64,000 nucleotides of DNA from Patiria miniata (lineage: Eukaryota; Echinodermata; Asteroidea; Valvatida; Asterinidae), in NCBI RefSeq assembly GCF_015706575.1, contig NW_024037070.1, forward strand, positions 7,223,598 through 7,287,597. Direction: 5' to 3'. The first letter of the stretch is position 1. Every line of letters begins with the position of its first letter. The notes below the pieces were generated by a model. The model had not been told where the DNA came from. It did no database searches and worked only from the letters and a program-made list of their open reading frames with translations. Both the position numbers and the translations under genes were made by a program. Shown here piece by piece: positions 36,301 through 51,300 of the stretch.

Positions 36301-39300
36301 ATTAAACATGTACCATGGAATGGGGTAACTTTGGCCTATATTTTAGATAAAAGTGAATAGAAATCTCTGTAAAACAAAATGTCTCCAGCAAATTTATATA
36401 ATTAGTTTGCAACTAATTATATGCAACTGCAAATTTAATGCCTTAGTGGATTTGAAGTGGGTAATTAAGTTAGGTAAAATTTTACGATGGCAAAGTTTTT
36501 GTGTGTGTTAATATTGGTCAATTAACAGAATACTGATATCTTAAAGTAAACAAGGTACCGGTATAAAAGGCAGAAAGACAGACACACGCAAAACACAAAG
36601 CTATTTTCCTGGAAAATTCTGGGGGCGTTATACCGTAAACACAAAATGAAAATTCTCGGCCTAGCATTGATCATGTTGATGTATAGCATTTTGTGTGTCC
36701 TTATGATCTCTGTAAGCATGTGAACTCTGTGTCTATAAATCTTACTGCTGTCAGAGCTGCATTTGTGAAGATCAATGGTTGGATTAGCCGACTACCAGCA
36801 AAGTTATTATGTCAATGTTTAGTTGATGCCATTTTAAGCTCGTTGGCTGCCCATAATGCATAGGCCAGACTATTTGAAATGTCATTTTATTACCAAGAAA
36901 AAAATATCTTGTTACACTTAGAGCAATGAAAATTGCTCTGCATATGTCAGTACAGATTTGATTGTAGGTGCATGCACCGATATATATTTAAATGCCTAAT
37001 TATTACAATATAACACAATTTTGTCATCAAGATTTTTGATAACCCAAAATTGGGTCTTCCACATTGCTTCCGGGCCAATTTCATAGAGCTGCTTAAGCAC
37101 AGAATTTGCTTAAGCACAAAAAAACCTTGCTTGATATAATCAGGTTACCGGCCCAAACGCCATGCGATGTACATTGCTTATGACTGGTATTTAGCTGTTC
37201 TTTACTTAGCATAAGATGTTTCACTTGTTTTCTTAAGCTTCACAAAACAAGGGGAAAGGTCAATTTTTTTGTAAATGTTGGTTTCGAATATCTGGTTTTT
37301 TAAATCTAAACCGAATAGTTGAATTCCAACTTAATTATAAAATTTTTTTTCTCCAGCCACTACTTTGAAATTGATTTTACACACACATGGCAAATTGGTC
37401 ACTCAGAAAGTAAAGCTATCAAATATTTCTGTGCGCTTGTGAGCAGTTTCAAAAGCGAACTGGCTTATTCACTAGTGTAAGTGCACTCTGAATTTTCGGA
37501 GCAATTTTCGTCTGCTGTGCAAAACTAGACGGAGTCGTTCTTCTTGCAGGATTGTCTTTTGTGCCATCTTCATGAAGCCCTACGTGGAGGCCAACATCTC
37601 CCAGAAGTCCCACACCACCATCAAGTACTTCTTGAAGATGTTGAGCAGCATCAGCGAGACCATCATTTTCATCTTTCTTGGCGTCACAACGCTGGTGGAC
37701 CCCAGTCAGCATAAATGGAACACCGTCTTTGTCATCTCCACACTCGTCTTCTGTCTGCTTTACAGAAGTATTGGTAAGTTGTATGTGGTGGATCACAACT
37801 GCATCACAAGTCCACGGTATGAAGTCAGTCCACATGTCCAGTCATAAAATGGCATGTTAATTCTCGCGTGCTGCAGCCGAAAGCTTCTGAAGGAAAGCAG
37901 GATCACCCCTGATGTTTTTGCACACCTCCTCGATCGTGTTTTGCGCAAAACGATCGAGAAGGTGTGCAATGACATCAGGGGTGATCCTACATTCCTTCAG
38001 AAACTTCCAGCCGCAGCGCGCGCCTTCCGCCACGGTCTCCAGCGCTGCATCAACATTGGAGGACGCCAAGTCGAAAGTGGCAGATTCTGAAAGAGAGTAA
38101 TTTTTCTTATATGGCATTTAAATTTTACCCTCTTGCGCAAAGCTGATGAAATTCGCTCCATTCCGGTACAATTTGTTATGCCTTGTTTACAATGACCTGA
38201 AATTTTGGTGGAATTCCATTGACAAACAACAGAGTTATTTAGGATCAAAAGTAGGATACATCGTTGTACATGTACTATTAAACCTGGTTCATTAGTTTTC
38301 ACTAGAGTAAAAATGGGATGCCTTCTGACTGTCATGGACGACATCCATACACGAACCTTGTCCAAAGCAGCTAAACAGCAATGGTGCCATAGAAATCCTG
38401 TTGACTGCAGTCACTGCTTATGGTCACAGTGAGAAAAAAGGGTGGGAATCGCAGTAAAGTGGGTTGCCCAGGGACACCTTCAAATATGTCCAATCAGCAA
38501 TTGTGTAATAATTGATCTTCCAGGTGTCATTATGCAAACCTGGGTGGCCAACACCTTCCGTCTGGCTCGCATCTGCAGGACAGAGCAGTTCATCATGGCG
38601 TACGGTGGCCTGCGGGGCGCCATCGCCTTCTCACTGGTTGCCTTACTATGCAAAGAGACTGTCCCGAGTAAACAAATTCTCTTCACGGCGTGCATTGTGG
38701 TCATCTTGTTCACTGTCTTCATTCAGGTAAGGGGTGGATGAGGAACTCGATGAAGAATTCGTCACCGTTTTCATGAAGAGCCACACATAATGTGGATTTT
38801 GAAGAAAAAGCGTTTTTAGGATAATCGCTAAAGAAGTTTCTCCTATTTTAAAACTGCAAAAAATACTACTTTGCAACAATTTTTGCTGTAAGGAAACCTT
38901 CACATGATTCTGTGAAAGCTGAATTTTTACGTGAACCCAGTAATTAGAATGAATGCAGTAGTTAATTAGTGAAAATTAGTGAAAAAAAATTAGTGAAGAT
39001 ATGTGTCTCTACGTGAAAATAAAAATTCAAGTTTCTTACATTTTGGCCCTTCCTCTATTGTTGTGTAGTATTTTTTTGCCTTCAAATCAAGCTCTGGAGC
39101 TCAGTCAAGTGGATGGAATAAAGCCGTCAGTGGACAAAAAGATTTGGCACATGACATTTTTAAACTACCATATCTCAGAGACAAAATATGCACAAATTAT
39201 GTTTTCGTCACCTTTGTTTAAATATTTTAATACCATTAAACTGAATTTTTGAAATACGCTCAACAAGTAGGTGAAAATTGCTGTCAAAAGCGGGTTTCCG

Positions 39301-42300
39301 TCTTTTTGCACCACCCTGTTCAATTATATGTGATTGGCAATATGGGCCATGCCAAGATTTTAAGTTGCCATCAAATGACAACTCTAAAAGGAACCCAAAC
39401 ATTCCTTAAAAGCAGTGAATTAGAAACTTAACAACTTCACCAAAACAAAATTATATTTTGTTCCTCCTGTACTTCATATTATTTGCTCTGAATTTTATTC
39501 ATTACTTCAGACAATTTAAAGATAAACTATAAATGCCTTTTTGGTGTGGCACCCAAAAAATGAATTTTCAAATTGGATTTGGAAATTTTCTAGCATTACA
39601 TTGCTCATCGCGTAGCTAGGATCAGACCAGGCGAACACAAAACATGTGATTCCACAATTAACATACAGTAACATCACTTGATATGAATATATTTATAGCA
39701 TTTCGGTCAAAACTTTCTGAACAGGAGCGTGCCATTTAAAAACCACTTTTTAAAAACTGTATAAAAGGCCTGCAAATGCAAACAAGCAAATTTATTTGTT
39801 ACATGACATTCCTTTGAAATTCTTTCAGAGAGAAAATCAAAAGTTTGAAAAAAGCATGTATATACAAGCTTTATTAAATTGAAAAGGAAAGTTCAAGACT
39901 TTCTTTGTAATCTATTTGTATTTATAATATGATTTTTCTTTTGTTTCAGTTCATTTTTCATTCACTTCAACACTGAATGTTCAATTTTGTGTGTGTAATT
40001 CTTCACAACTAGGGAACAACAATCAAACCACTCGTGGACAAGCTGAAAGTGAAGAGGGCAACAAAGCACAAACCTTCCATGAACGAGGAAATATTTGAAC
40101 GGGTGAGTCAGTGTTGACATAGCACCTGACTTGTCTCCATGTAGATGCATTGGTACATTTTCAGTCTCGGTTAAAGGTACAGTCCATCATTTGCAGCTAT
40201 CCAAAAAGTAACTGACGTAATTATTGTTGGAAAGCTTACTTGGTTTGGAGATAGTAAGGGGACTAAACTCCCTGTGAAATTATTCTTTCTGGCAAGCTGT
40301 CGTTTTGAAGAAATCAATGAAAGAAGGCCTTTGGCCAACGATGCGTCTAAAGACATATCGTTGGAAATGTCTGTTAGTAGTTGTTTTTTATTCAGCAAAG
40401 GGCACGCAAGCGTTGACGTGATGCACACGCATGCCCAGTTGCTATAATTCATCGGTTCAGCGCGCGACATCCTGAGCTGCAGCGGCTGAATGAGAATGAG
40501 TCTCGGACACTGAATTCAGGCTCAATTCAAAACATGACTCGGCAACTTTTGATTTGAAATCAAGATCCTGGAATGTTGCTTTCTCAGAATATACAACATT
40601 CACTGAGCTAAAACTTCATCATGTTAGTTGTTCAGCACCCTTCTTTAGATTTTGAGCACTTTTGTTACCTTAAACGAACAAAATGCAAACGTTACAAATG
40701 ATGGACGCTACCTTTAATAGATAAGGAAATTCTTGTTTTGTATCATGTGTACATACACCAGACGGGTGTCAAGCGGATCTGGTAAGTTTTTATTTCTGAG
40801 TTTAATGTGGTTTTTATACACAATGGCAGAAGTTAAAAATTAATCGTCAGTTGCATCGTCATGGCAGAAATAAAAAATTAATCATCAGTTACATCGTCAT
40901 GGCTGAAGTTAAAAATTAATCGTCAGTTGCATCGTCATGGCAGAAATTAAAAATTAATTGTTAGTTGCATCGTCATGGCACAAGTTGAAAATTAATCGTC
41001 AGTTGCATCGTCGTGGCAGAAATAAAAAATTAATCGTCAATTGCATCGTCATGGCATAAGTTAAAAATTTATTCACGCTGCAACGTCAGCTGAATCGTCA
41101 TGGCTGAAGTTAAAAATTAATTCATGCGCATCATCAGTTGCATGTTTCATTAGGTAGCAAGTTAATTTTGATGGGTGGGGAGGGGGTGTTACACGTTAAA
41201 AAAAAGGGCACATTGGTTAAAAAAAAACGGGGCACTTGGAGTCGTTCCTCTCTCTTTTGTTTTAACTGTTCTTTCAATTTAACCATTGCATTATTGTCAC
41301 ACAAATCTGTTTTTAAAGAGCAACTTTTTTGTAATGCAATCCTTGAAAATTCACCTTTATGTATCATCTATCAGTTTTTTCAATTTTCGGTTTGCTATTT
41401 TCAAGGGTATTTTGGTGCCGTTGTTATTTGTTATTTGTATTCTTATTTCCATATTCATGAGCAAAAGTGTGATGTCATTTCAGGCACAAACCTCACTGTT
41501 ACAACTAGTTTCAGCTCCAAAAGTTGCCCCAATTTTGGATATTTCGTTGTCGTAACTTTTCTTTTCTTTAGTGATTTGTTGTTGTGTCAGTACGTGGCAG
41601 TAAGCTAATGAGCAAGCTTTTCTCAAAAATGTTTTCAATGAGCAAATTTTTCTTTTCACAAGTTGAACAGAAAACAACAAAACTGAACAGTGTCTTCCTT
41701 AAATGACATCACAGCATAGAAACAGCATCTCAGTTGTCTGGGAAAGCATCTTAAATTTGAAATGTTTAAAGAAGTGCAGTTTTTAATAAAATTAACCAAA
41801 AAGGGATGTTGAATAGTTTTCATACATTTAAGAGAAGTAGAAAGTTGAACAAAATAAAAAAGTCATTGCAGGGACCCTTTTAATGCATCAGCCTAGTTTT
41901 GTCTTATATATGTTGGTAATAATGGACAAGTTTTCTTTGATCAACGTAAGTTCTCCCTTTCTGTTTTCCCACTAGCTTGGTGATCATCTCATGGTTGGCA
42001 TTGAGGAGATTCTAGGCCAGTACGGACACCATCACTGGCGTGACAAGTATGTAGAAAAATAGTCTCTTGATCTCCAACCAGTGATTTAGTGTTAATTTGC
42101 ATGCAGAGTTTGTACAGCAAAACAGCCTTTCTGAGGTGGAGTTGGATAACGTCACTCAAAGATGCGTGCTCTGTGCTCTTCACAAAATAGATTTTTCCTA
42201 AAGCTCGACGCACTCCCTTCCGATTTTACCGGTTCCCCAGATCATCAGGCAATCGTTCAGAGGTGTGCGCTGAAAATTCGGATCAATCTGACCGTATACC

Positions 42301-45300
42301 AGGCGACTGGATGTTTTTTTCACATCTGATTTTTACTAGATCCAATTTCACAGGAAGCAATATTTATGTTGACCAATCAGATTCAGGAATGAAGTCGCAT
42401 GGTTGTCATCATGTGACCAACAAAAAGTGGCTCATGGTCGCACTCCAATAGAGTCTGCGTGTTGATTCATATGTAGAACAGCTAAGTTACGGAGTGTTCT
42501 AAACAGTGGCTAAAATTGTACGTGAAACCATCAAAGAAACATGAGCCAGTCTTTGTGTGCATATGGAATTGTATTGCATTGGCTGGCATCATATGGTCTC
42601 CAATCAGCTGCATAGTAAATGGTATGGTATAGGCTGAACATGTATGAGTATATGAATACCAAATTGACTGATTTGCATTTTGTGCTTTCTAAAGCATTTT
42701 ATTGTGTTCCGTGCGTGAGTAATAAATTCACCTTGTGGCTATTGTCCTTGTTCATGGCCAGATGGTATTTTAAAGCCCTGTTTATGATTTACATGTATTA
42801 TAATAATTTGTGATTCATCGTTCAGTTCAATCTACTTTGCAGATTCCAGGAAATATATGGTAATGTCAGGGGTGGCTTTCTCAAATTTTAGTGAAGAAGG
42901 GATCAGGTTATTATTCTTTAAAATTGACGGTGAAAATTGAACATTTTCATCATCAGCTCTCTCTACATTTGTGCTTGTGCACCCACTCTTGTTTTACTAT
43001 ACTCCCAAGGACAATGCTTTGTGTTTTCTATTGTCCCTGTAAGTTATTACTCTCCCATAGACTAAGCACACGAACCTACTAAAGAGGACCGTTCTGGACA
43101 AAAGACCCAACTCCCGAGGACTGAAAGGATCTGTTGTTCTCCCTTTGTGTGTCTGTCCTCGGGGGGTTATGCACAATACGTACATTCTTGGTTACAGTGG
43201 TTACATAACCAGAAAGACTATAAAAAGGCGTATAAGATCATTCGCATTTACCTCAAAAGTAACCAAATTATTGTCAAAAAAGCTTACTTTGACTAAAGAT
43301 TGTACTGGAGCTACAACACCCCATGTAATTATTTTGTCTGGCTTGCTGTCATTTAGAAGAAATCAAGAAATGTAGGTGATTTCCAATGATCAGTCGATTG
43401 ATTGATTTTTTTTTAAATAAAGAGTGCTCTGGACAAAAGCGTGTTTTGTGATCAAACCCTGTGCATGGTTTTGCACTGTTTTTCTCAAAAAGTGTTATAT
43501 CCACTGATATGAAAGTGGAACAGGTTGAACAGGTCATCTTAAGATTTTGGGTTTTATTATCATTGAATACAAAAAAAATTCATGAAAAATAAATGATACT
43601 ACATGTATATGCCTTTAAAATAAAATCATTCAAATGATGATCGTAATACTTAAGTTATATATCACTTGAAGCTTTGCATGGCAGATGACAAAAATAGACA
43701 AAAATTGCGGGTAACACCATGTGGAAAGAAATGTCTTCTTGGAAGAAGGGGGTTTCTGAAAAGAACCCGTTGGTTGAGTGTAGAACTTGATGTTTCGGAC
43801 AGTGTGCTCTGTCCGTTTTCAGGAGGGTGAAAATTTTTCAGAATATTTTTCAATTATTGTTACCATTCACATCCTTTCTTCATTTCGTTCATAATTTTTT
43901 TTTTTTGGTGAACAGATGGGAACACCTCAACAAGAGGTTCATTGAACCAATGCTCTTGCACGAGCGGAGGAAATTGGGCGATCCCAAAATCTTGGAAGTC
44001 TTCAGTAAGCTGAATGAGAAAGACGCCAAGGATTACATCAAATCGCACGGTTCCTTCATCCAATTACAGTCCAACCAGTCCCTATCCAACATTCTGCGCA
44101 CTCAGTCGTCGGATATGCTGTGCACAGGCTCAGCCCCTTTCAGGTACAGGTAGGACGTGTATCTACTAACAATTCTAAGTGGAAAGATAGATAGATACCG
44201 ATAGATAGATAGATAGATAGATAGCTATGTACATGAAGGCTAAAGTGGTGTTGCTAATACATTATCATGATATGCAGCTTCCGTTTTACCAAATGCTGTG
44301 CACCCATGGCCCCTTAACCCTAACCGCCCTGAATCCTTCAAAATCCTCTTTACCAAAGTGGAGGAATTTGGAGGATTGAGGTTACATGGCAAAAGTGCGT
44401 TACTAATTTCGTAGGATGCACTTTGTCAAGGTCTTGGGCCGGACCTTGTGTTGTTTTTGCTCAGCCATGCATAAATATAGGCCTGCATTATGCTTGAAAT
44501 CCTCGGTACTGCTCCAGGATGTCACTGGCCAAGCCTCAACATATTGACAGTCACTGCCGCAGGATTTTGCAGGATTCAGGCAGTGGTCAACCCTCCACGG
44601 ACCATATTCAAGAAATAATAAATGAATATATGCCATTTTTCCATGAGGCCAATAGGAGGATTTTGCAGGATTGAGGCTACATCCTAGCAAAAAGGCCCAG
44701 GGGGTTTGGGTGAAAGGGTTAATCCTCTTCTCGCTTTTCAAGAAAGATTGGTTTAAGGCCCCGGAAAATGTTGGATTCTGGATGCACTGTGATGAAATAT
44801 ACTGAAGTATATACTTAAACTTATAAAACCCGAAAGGATGTTTTTTGGTTCAAGTTAAAACAAAATGGTTCCACTGGAAGCGGATGAATTTCTGTTCAAA
44901 AAAATATTCACATAGGCCTAAACGATGTAGCTCTCAATATATTTGCAGTGTTATTTGTTTGTTACAGGGAATGGCAAATATAAAAGACTAACAGACCAAA
45001 TGCATCTTTATGTTTATGATCGATAGGTGGCAAGTTTGGGGCTAGACAAGGATTTATCGGTCTACTGAGTTTTTATGAGACAAAACTTGCAGGGGGTAAA
45101 ATATGAATAGTTTTTTTATTAAAACGAAACTACACTGGAATTGGCGTAAAGCATGACTAGTTTCAATGACAGCCCGTCCCACTCCTATTAGGTTGGGATG
45201 TGTGTGTGTGAACATTTGTGAATGTTGAGTACAGAATGCTAGCAATGTCACTGGAACTTTTTAATGAAAAGAAAAACCTTCAGGGGACAGGTATGAACAT

Positions 45301-48300
45301 TTGCCCCTATTGAAAGATCGAATGAAAAAAAGATCCTGGAAGGCATAATCAACTTTGCCACCATTGTCATGGCCGAGGTTATTGCTTTCGGGTCAAAGCT
45401 TCCATCATGGCGGAAATATCATAGACATGTCCTGATTTTAGATACATTGAGAGAAATGTCAATTCTTCACTCGTAGCAGCGCAATTTCATCGTCGTAGAA
45501 CACTGCTGGCTGGAACACATTTTTGCCCAGGAGTAGGGGGTGCTGAAGCATATTCCAGCACCCCAATCCAAAAAGTTGGGGGTGCTGCAGCACCCACAGC
45601 ACCCCTCGTTCCCGCGGGCTTGGACTCCCACGTGCCCATCAGACTTCATTAGAAAGTTCAGCCCGTGTGGATAAACGAGCATGTGATGGTGACATACTCG
45701 ATTATCCACGGAATTTATCCGGAGATCGTTGCTCGCGTTCAACTTTGCTGATGGTTCGGCTCACTGCAGTCTGCATTACCGAACATCGATAGGCTTTAAG
45801 ATCCTGTTAGCTCGATGGTCGAGTGGTAAGACGTCTACACTAGAAAGCATGAGGTTGTGGGTTTGAGTCCCACCCGAGTGATTTTTTTTTTCACTCGGGA
45901 GGTAACACACTGAGTATACAGTGTTTATTTGTCGGTGAAGGGCAAAACCTAGTTTGAGGGGCAAAACCTTATTCGATTGAGGATTTAAGAACTCAAATAT
46001 TTACCAAGTTATGCAAAACAAATTTGTTTTCTTCTTTTTTTGGTCTTTTTTGTCCAGTGCTCTTCCTGTTAACGACAGCGTCCCGTGCCTGGATATGCAA
46101 CAAATGGGGACGAACGTTCCCACGAAACTTTTCAAAGAGTCTTCCTCGCATCACCTTGACCTTCTAGCGGACAATATGTACAAGCCGCAAAGACATGTAA
46201 GCACACTCTACATTTTGTCGTCTGCTGTGATGTGCCCAAGGGCATCAAATGTCACCCAAGGCGAAGGCATTATTTTCCCCCAAGGGTTGTCATAAATGAA
46301 CTCCTGAAATATCAGGTCATCATCATACATCAGGTAGCCATATATACACAATGGAAATCTGTTTGAGAAGTCATAGGATGTACGTGAATTGTTTTTGTTT
46401 TGCTGAAAGAACACACACCTTTATTGTGGTCCGTGGACAGAACTTTAAAACGGTGGTTGTGTTTTAAATTAACTGTAACTTGTAAAGTACATGAGTGATT
46501 TGAATGATTCTTGTACTAAAAGAAAGCCTATGAATTGGGCCTTCATATCCTAGATGTTGAAAGTGCTACATGCAGAACTTCACTAAAATGATGGTCCTGA
46601 CATTTGGGTTTCCTTTTTTTTTTACTCAACTTGTATAAAAAATGGTTCTGCTTGAGGAGGAAAAAACTTAACCATTGACATTTGTGGACTTGTTTTACAG
46701 AACAACCATCGCAGGTCACGGCACATGGACGTCGATATCCAGGAACCAACGAACCTGATGCATCGCAGCATGAAGATCCAGCTGCGTCGGATCTCCCAGA
46801 AGCAGGGCATGAGACACGGCAGGGGCACCAACCCGCTGCTCAACTTGGCCCTGAAAAATAGCAGCAGCGACAAGCACCTCGCTAGGCGTCATCATCTGGA
46901 GCAGAACCATAACAAAGAACCTGGTAGGTTTTGTTACGAAAAGAACAAGATTGGCTGCAGAAGAGTGAGCCGTTTCCAAAAATATTTAATTCCCTAAAAA
47001 ACCATTTGGACTTGATTGTTAGGTGTTTTGTATACACTCAGCCATGGACGTCAATCCTGGGGAGGACATTCCCCCCTCCACCCACCTCCCCCCACATTGT
47101 GATGGGTGGGGGACACAATATCAAATGTCCCCCCAGATTTTTGAACTTGTGCCTCATTTACAGGGCCCTATTATGTACTACGATCTTTTGCTAAGAAAAT
47201 ATTGGTTAAATTTGTCAGAAATTGCTTCAGATTGCATCACTGAGCTTTTAGAATCCAAAATTTTTTAGGGGCCCTGAAGCGGGCCCCGAACCCCACGCCT
47301 TTAGTGGAGAATGTAACAGCTTATTCAATGACTTCAACCTCGAAAATGATGTTTAAGTTACTATCTTTTGCTAAGAAAATATTGGTTGAAGTGGGCTGAA
47401 ATTGCCTCAGATCACACCACAGAGCATCTAGCATTCAAATATTTTTGAGGCCTTTAAGTGGGCACCGAACCCTACACTGTAAAGGCTTCGCGCTCGCATT
47501 AGTTCTTATCAAGGTTTATATCCCGCCCTTTTGAGACGCGATTGATGCCCCTCCACTCGGCATCAATTGAATAAGCCATTTGCGAATAACCTATACCCTT
47601 TGCGAGTTACATTTGAATAACATCTGGTAGACTGACTTGTTTTAACTTTGAATTCTCCAGACCAAAGACACTGTTGCTAATGACATCATTCGGGGCATGC
47701 TCTTGCATAATTACCTAAGAGATGCTTGAGAATGGCACAAAGACACCAGACCATGCCGGAGCTGGGGGTTGCTAGCGTAAGGCTTGCCCCGAATCACATG
47801 ATATAGCAACAGTCTCTTTGGTCTGGAGAATTCAAAGTTTGCCAAGCATTATTCAATGGCACAGCTTTAAATGAAAGATGGATGTTTCCGTCATCCTTCT
47901 TAAAATGTTTCCCATCTCTCCTGTGCAGAGAACCTCCCCGCATCGGCTGAGCATCCCGCTGTGATTGTGACCTTACAAGAAGAAGACGAAGACGAGGGCA
48001 TTACATTCAGCGCCAAGGAAAGCTTCGACGAAGCTGACGCTGGCATAGACAGTAAGTGTTGATTTCTCCAAATTAATACCCTTTGCTCACTATGCTGATC
48101 TGATTGGAAGATTTCATTTTTAAATGTTTGAAAATGGTGCATGATACCTTTCAGCTTTACTAAGAGACATCTCATTATATATATAAATATCCAGGATAAA
48201 TTGCGAAATTGCAAGATTCTTGACAACTTTTTCATAATCTTCCCTCATACTTTTGCTAACTCAATGAACAACAATACAATATTTTACATCTGAAGCAGGT

Positions 48301-51300
48301 CAATGAAAACCTAAGCTGTTGGAGTTTCAAACTAGGTTTTGCCCTTCACCGACGTATTAACACTGTATACTCAGTGTGTTACCTCCCGAGTGAAAGTTGG
48401 AAAAAATTCCATCTTATGAACTGTTGGAGTTTCAGCTCAGTAGATATACTTTTTCAGAAAACTGTTAAGATACATCTTCATTTTTCTCGACGAATAAGCA
48501 AAGTTTCCATTAAAAGCCCTCCATTAAAAACTCTCCCTTACGATCACAGTTTGTTACTTTAGAAAGTAATTATCATTCATGGATACGTAACTGATTGCAA
48601 ACTCGACTAAATTTGGTCAATTGGGAGCAGTTTTTGAAAAAAAAAACAGGTTTTTTTTGTCTTGATGGTTGAGTCCTAATCATCGCAAGGAAATAATGGT
48701 TACTTCTCTTTTCTCAAAGATTTGATAATGTTATTTACTAACATCAAGTAGAATCTGTCATAATATTCCAGCAGTTTTGATTTTTGAAAGTTTGCGTATG
48801 CTGTCCATTACATTCAAGGATTGATATTCATCTAGATGCTTTTTTCTCCTGACAGCTCAGCACGGAAACTTTGCCAAGGATGATGGATGTACGGTGATAT
48901 AAAAAAAATAAAATCCTGTAAAATCAATTACTCTCTGGAAAAACAAAAACATTAAAATCAAACCGATGAAAAGAAATTACTCCAAATGGAAGTCAAACAA
49001 GGTTTTCAGTCGGTGATTTCGTGGATTTCTTTAAAACAGCTCTACAGGCTGCTAGAGGGGGATATGAACCCATGACTCACTTTTGAGAGGTGCAGCTTAT
49101 TTCACGAAACATACGCAATGGCATAAAGCCGGCCTCAGGTCGGCCTTGCGATGACACGGATCAGTGGGTGACTGACTTTATAGGATCAAGCTGTGCCTGA
49201 GCTACGACCCTTGGGAACATTTCAGTCCCCGATTTTTTGTAACCTGAGTATGACTGCGACAATATTAAGACGATCAGCATCAGTTGGCGCTCACAAAAAT
49301 AAACAGTTCTAATCAAAAGAGTAGTTATTTATCCTCGTCCAAGATGTTTAGATTATTTAAAATGTTGCGCAACTACGCCAAGTTTCGTGAAATCGATCGT
49401 AAGTTTATGGCGCAGCTGCGCAACAAATTTGTTGCGTAAGTCCTACGCATGACGCCAGCTACGCACTTGTTCGTGAAATCGGCTGCAGATGTGTTTACCA
49501 CTGCCTATTGAGCATTTTGGTGTTCCAAATTCGGCGATCAGAGACGTAGTTGTGTTTTACAGGTCACCCGATTCTCTCCTCCCTGCAAGAATTTCTGTTC
49601 CGTTTCATCGTGTGTAGATACTAGACAGGAATGCAGAAGCGTTTTGTGGTCGTGCATTGTCAATCCTAATATATTGATTGATTGATTGATTGATTAATTA
49701 ATTGATAACTTTATTTGTTTGTTTATAGACGTATTGAGTGATACTGGAAATTGATATTGGTTGGATCTGACGTGCTGTAGATTTAACTTTAGTTCCTGAT
49801 TTTTTCCCCTCTTTTGATGTGATTTGTTCATTTGATATTTTCCTACCTCCATTAAATTTTCCTCCTTTTTTCTTTTTTGTCTTTCTTTTCCGTTTTTAAC
49901 TAAATGTTCCATGGTGCAATAAAACTGTGGGCTTTAACCAGTTTTCGCACCGGCATTATTTGAACATTGACCGGACCCAGGAGCGGGATTGTTTTTCACG
50001 AAGCTCGATGCAAAACGGGTTCAGGACATCATCTGCTGGTAGCACAACCTCAACCTGAGTTTGTCGAAGATTTGTCGAAGAGTGTCAGAAAAGCAACTTT
50101 AAATAGACATGTCGAACAGTTGCACTCTAAATTATGCACAAATGTTTCAAACAAAGTATGAAACAATGTACAAATGAAGGCTTTTACATGTTTTGTACCT
50201 TTTCCTGTGTCTGTCCATGTATGTGTGAACATTTCTAACCCATGTGTGTTCCTTTTGTCCCCCTTGAATTTAGATTTCGCATTTTTACATGTAGTCCCAG
50301 GTATGGTATATGGACTAACAACGTGAATGAAACCGCATGTCTACTTCTTCTCATTCTCAAATTCCAAATTGCAAACCACAAACATGTTATCATCAGACTG
50401 GTTCCCATTTGACCCAGCATATCCCACTCATGTCATTCGGACCGACATTTTACTCAATAAAAGTTGATGAACGTACAGCGAAAATTGACCAGTACAATTT
50501 AAGTACCATACCAGTAACCTCCTTCCCGCCCCCCCCCCCCAAAAAAACCCCACACACCAAAAGAATAGTTAAGTCTGTACCGTAGCTTATTGGCCCATTG
50601 CTAGCAAGCGTTTATCTCTTGTTTCTGTGAATTTCAACAACTGAGAATATTTCTATTCCTCCTGGATGGGATGCCAGTTCATCGCAGATATAAGTCTGTC
50701 ACGAGCTAATATGGCCCAGAGCCGAAATTTGCCATATTCTGCATCAAAATCTCTAATAACCTGAAATGTACCGTTGCTGAAATATCACTTCTAGGTGTAC
50801 ATTTTTAAGGATTTGAAAGGGTGCCATAATTTTGACACCAGTATTTCATTGGGCTTTTCGTTCCACAAATTGGGGTTGGCGCAATCACTAACATTAAAGT
50901 GGCATTCACATCCTGACCAGTCGTTTTGACTAGCTCCATATCTAGACCACATGTCATATCATCATTGCCATTGATTATCAAGGTTTCCATTCAAGATGGT
51001 TCATCGAGGTATTTCCTGGAACCAAGTTGTAAAAACCTGTTTAAAGCATGTCAGCCTTTCAGTCTACAGCGCATCCCAGAATTCCCGCAAAATGTTTTGC
51101 AAGGCTCTAGCGTTGCCATGGTACATACCGCCATTATTTTATACCATTTTAAAGCTTATCCCTGGTAAGTATTGGTTTGGTTTTCTAAAGGTTTTTGAAA
51201 TGATTCATGTTCAAAAAAAGGCATGTCAAAAACAAACTCAACCGATTTCAAGGAAAATCAGTCATGCACATTTTTTCTAATGTGGAAATGGTTCATCATG

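Noticed and set aside
37449..37835. 128-codon minus-strand frame over NHE exon 5
   Set aside because: It is antisense to a well-supported exchanger exon.
40823..41135. Regular 38 bp repeats as a CRISPR array
   Set aside because: The repeats are directly adjacent without unique spacers, in an animal intron.
45797..45880. Possible tRNA gene
   Set aside because: Boxes A and B are present, but the anticodon arm is faulty, and the same head with the same tail occurs at 4430-4800, which makes it a SINE.
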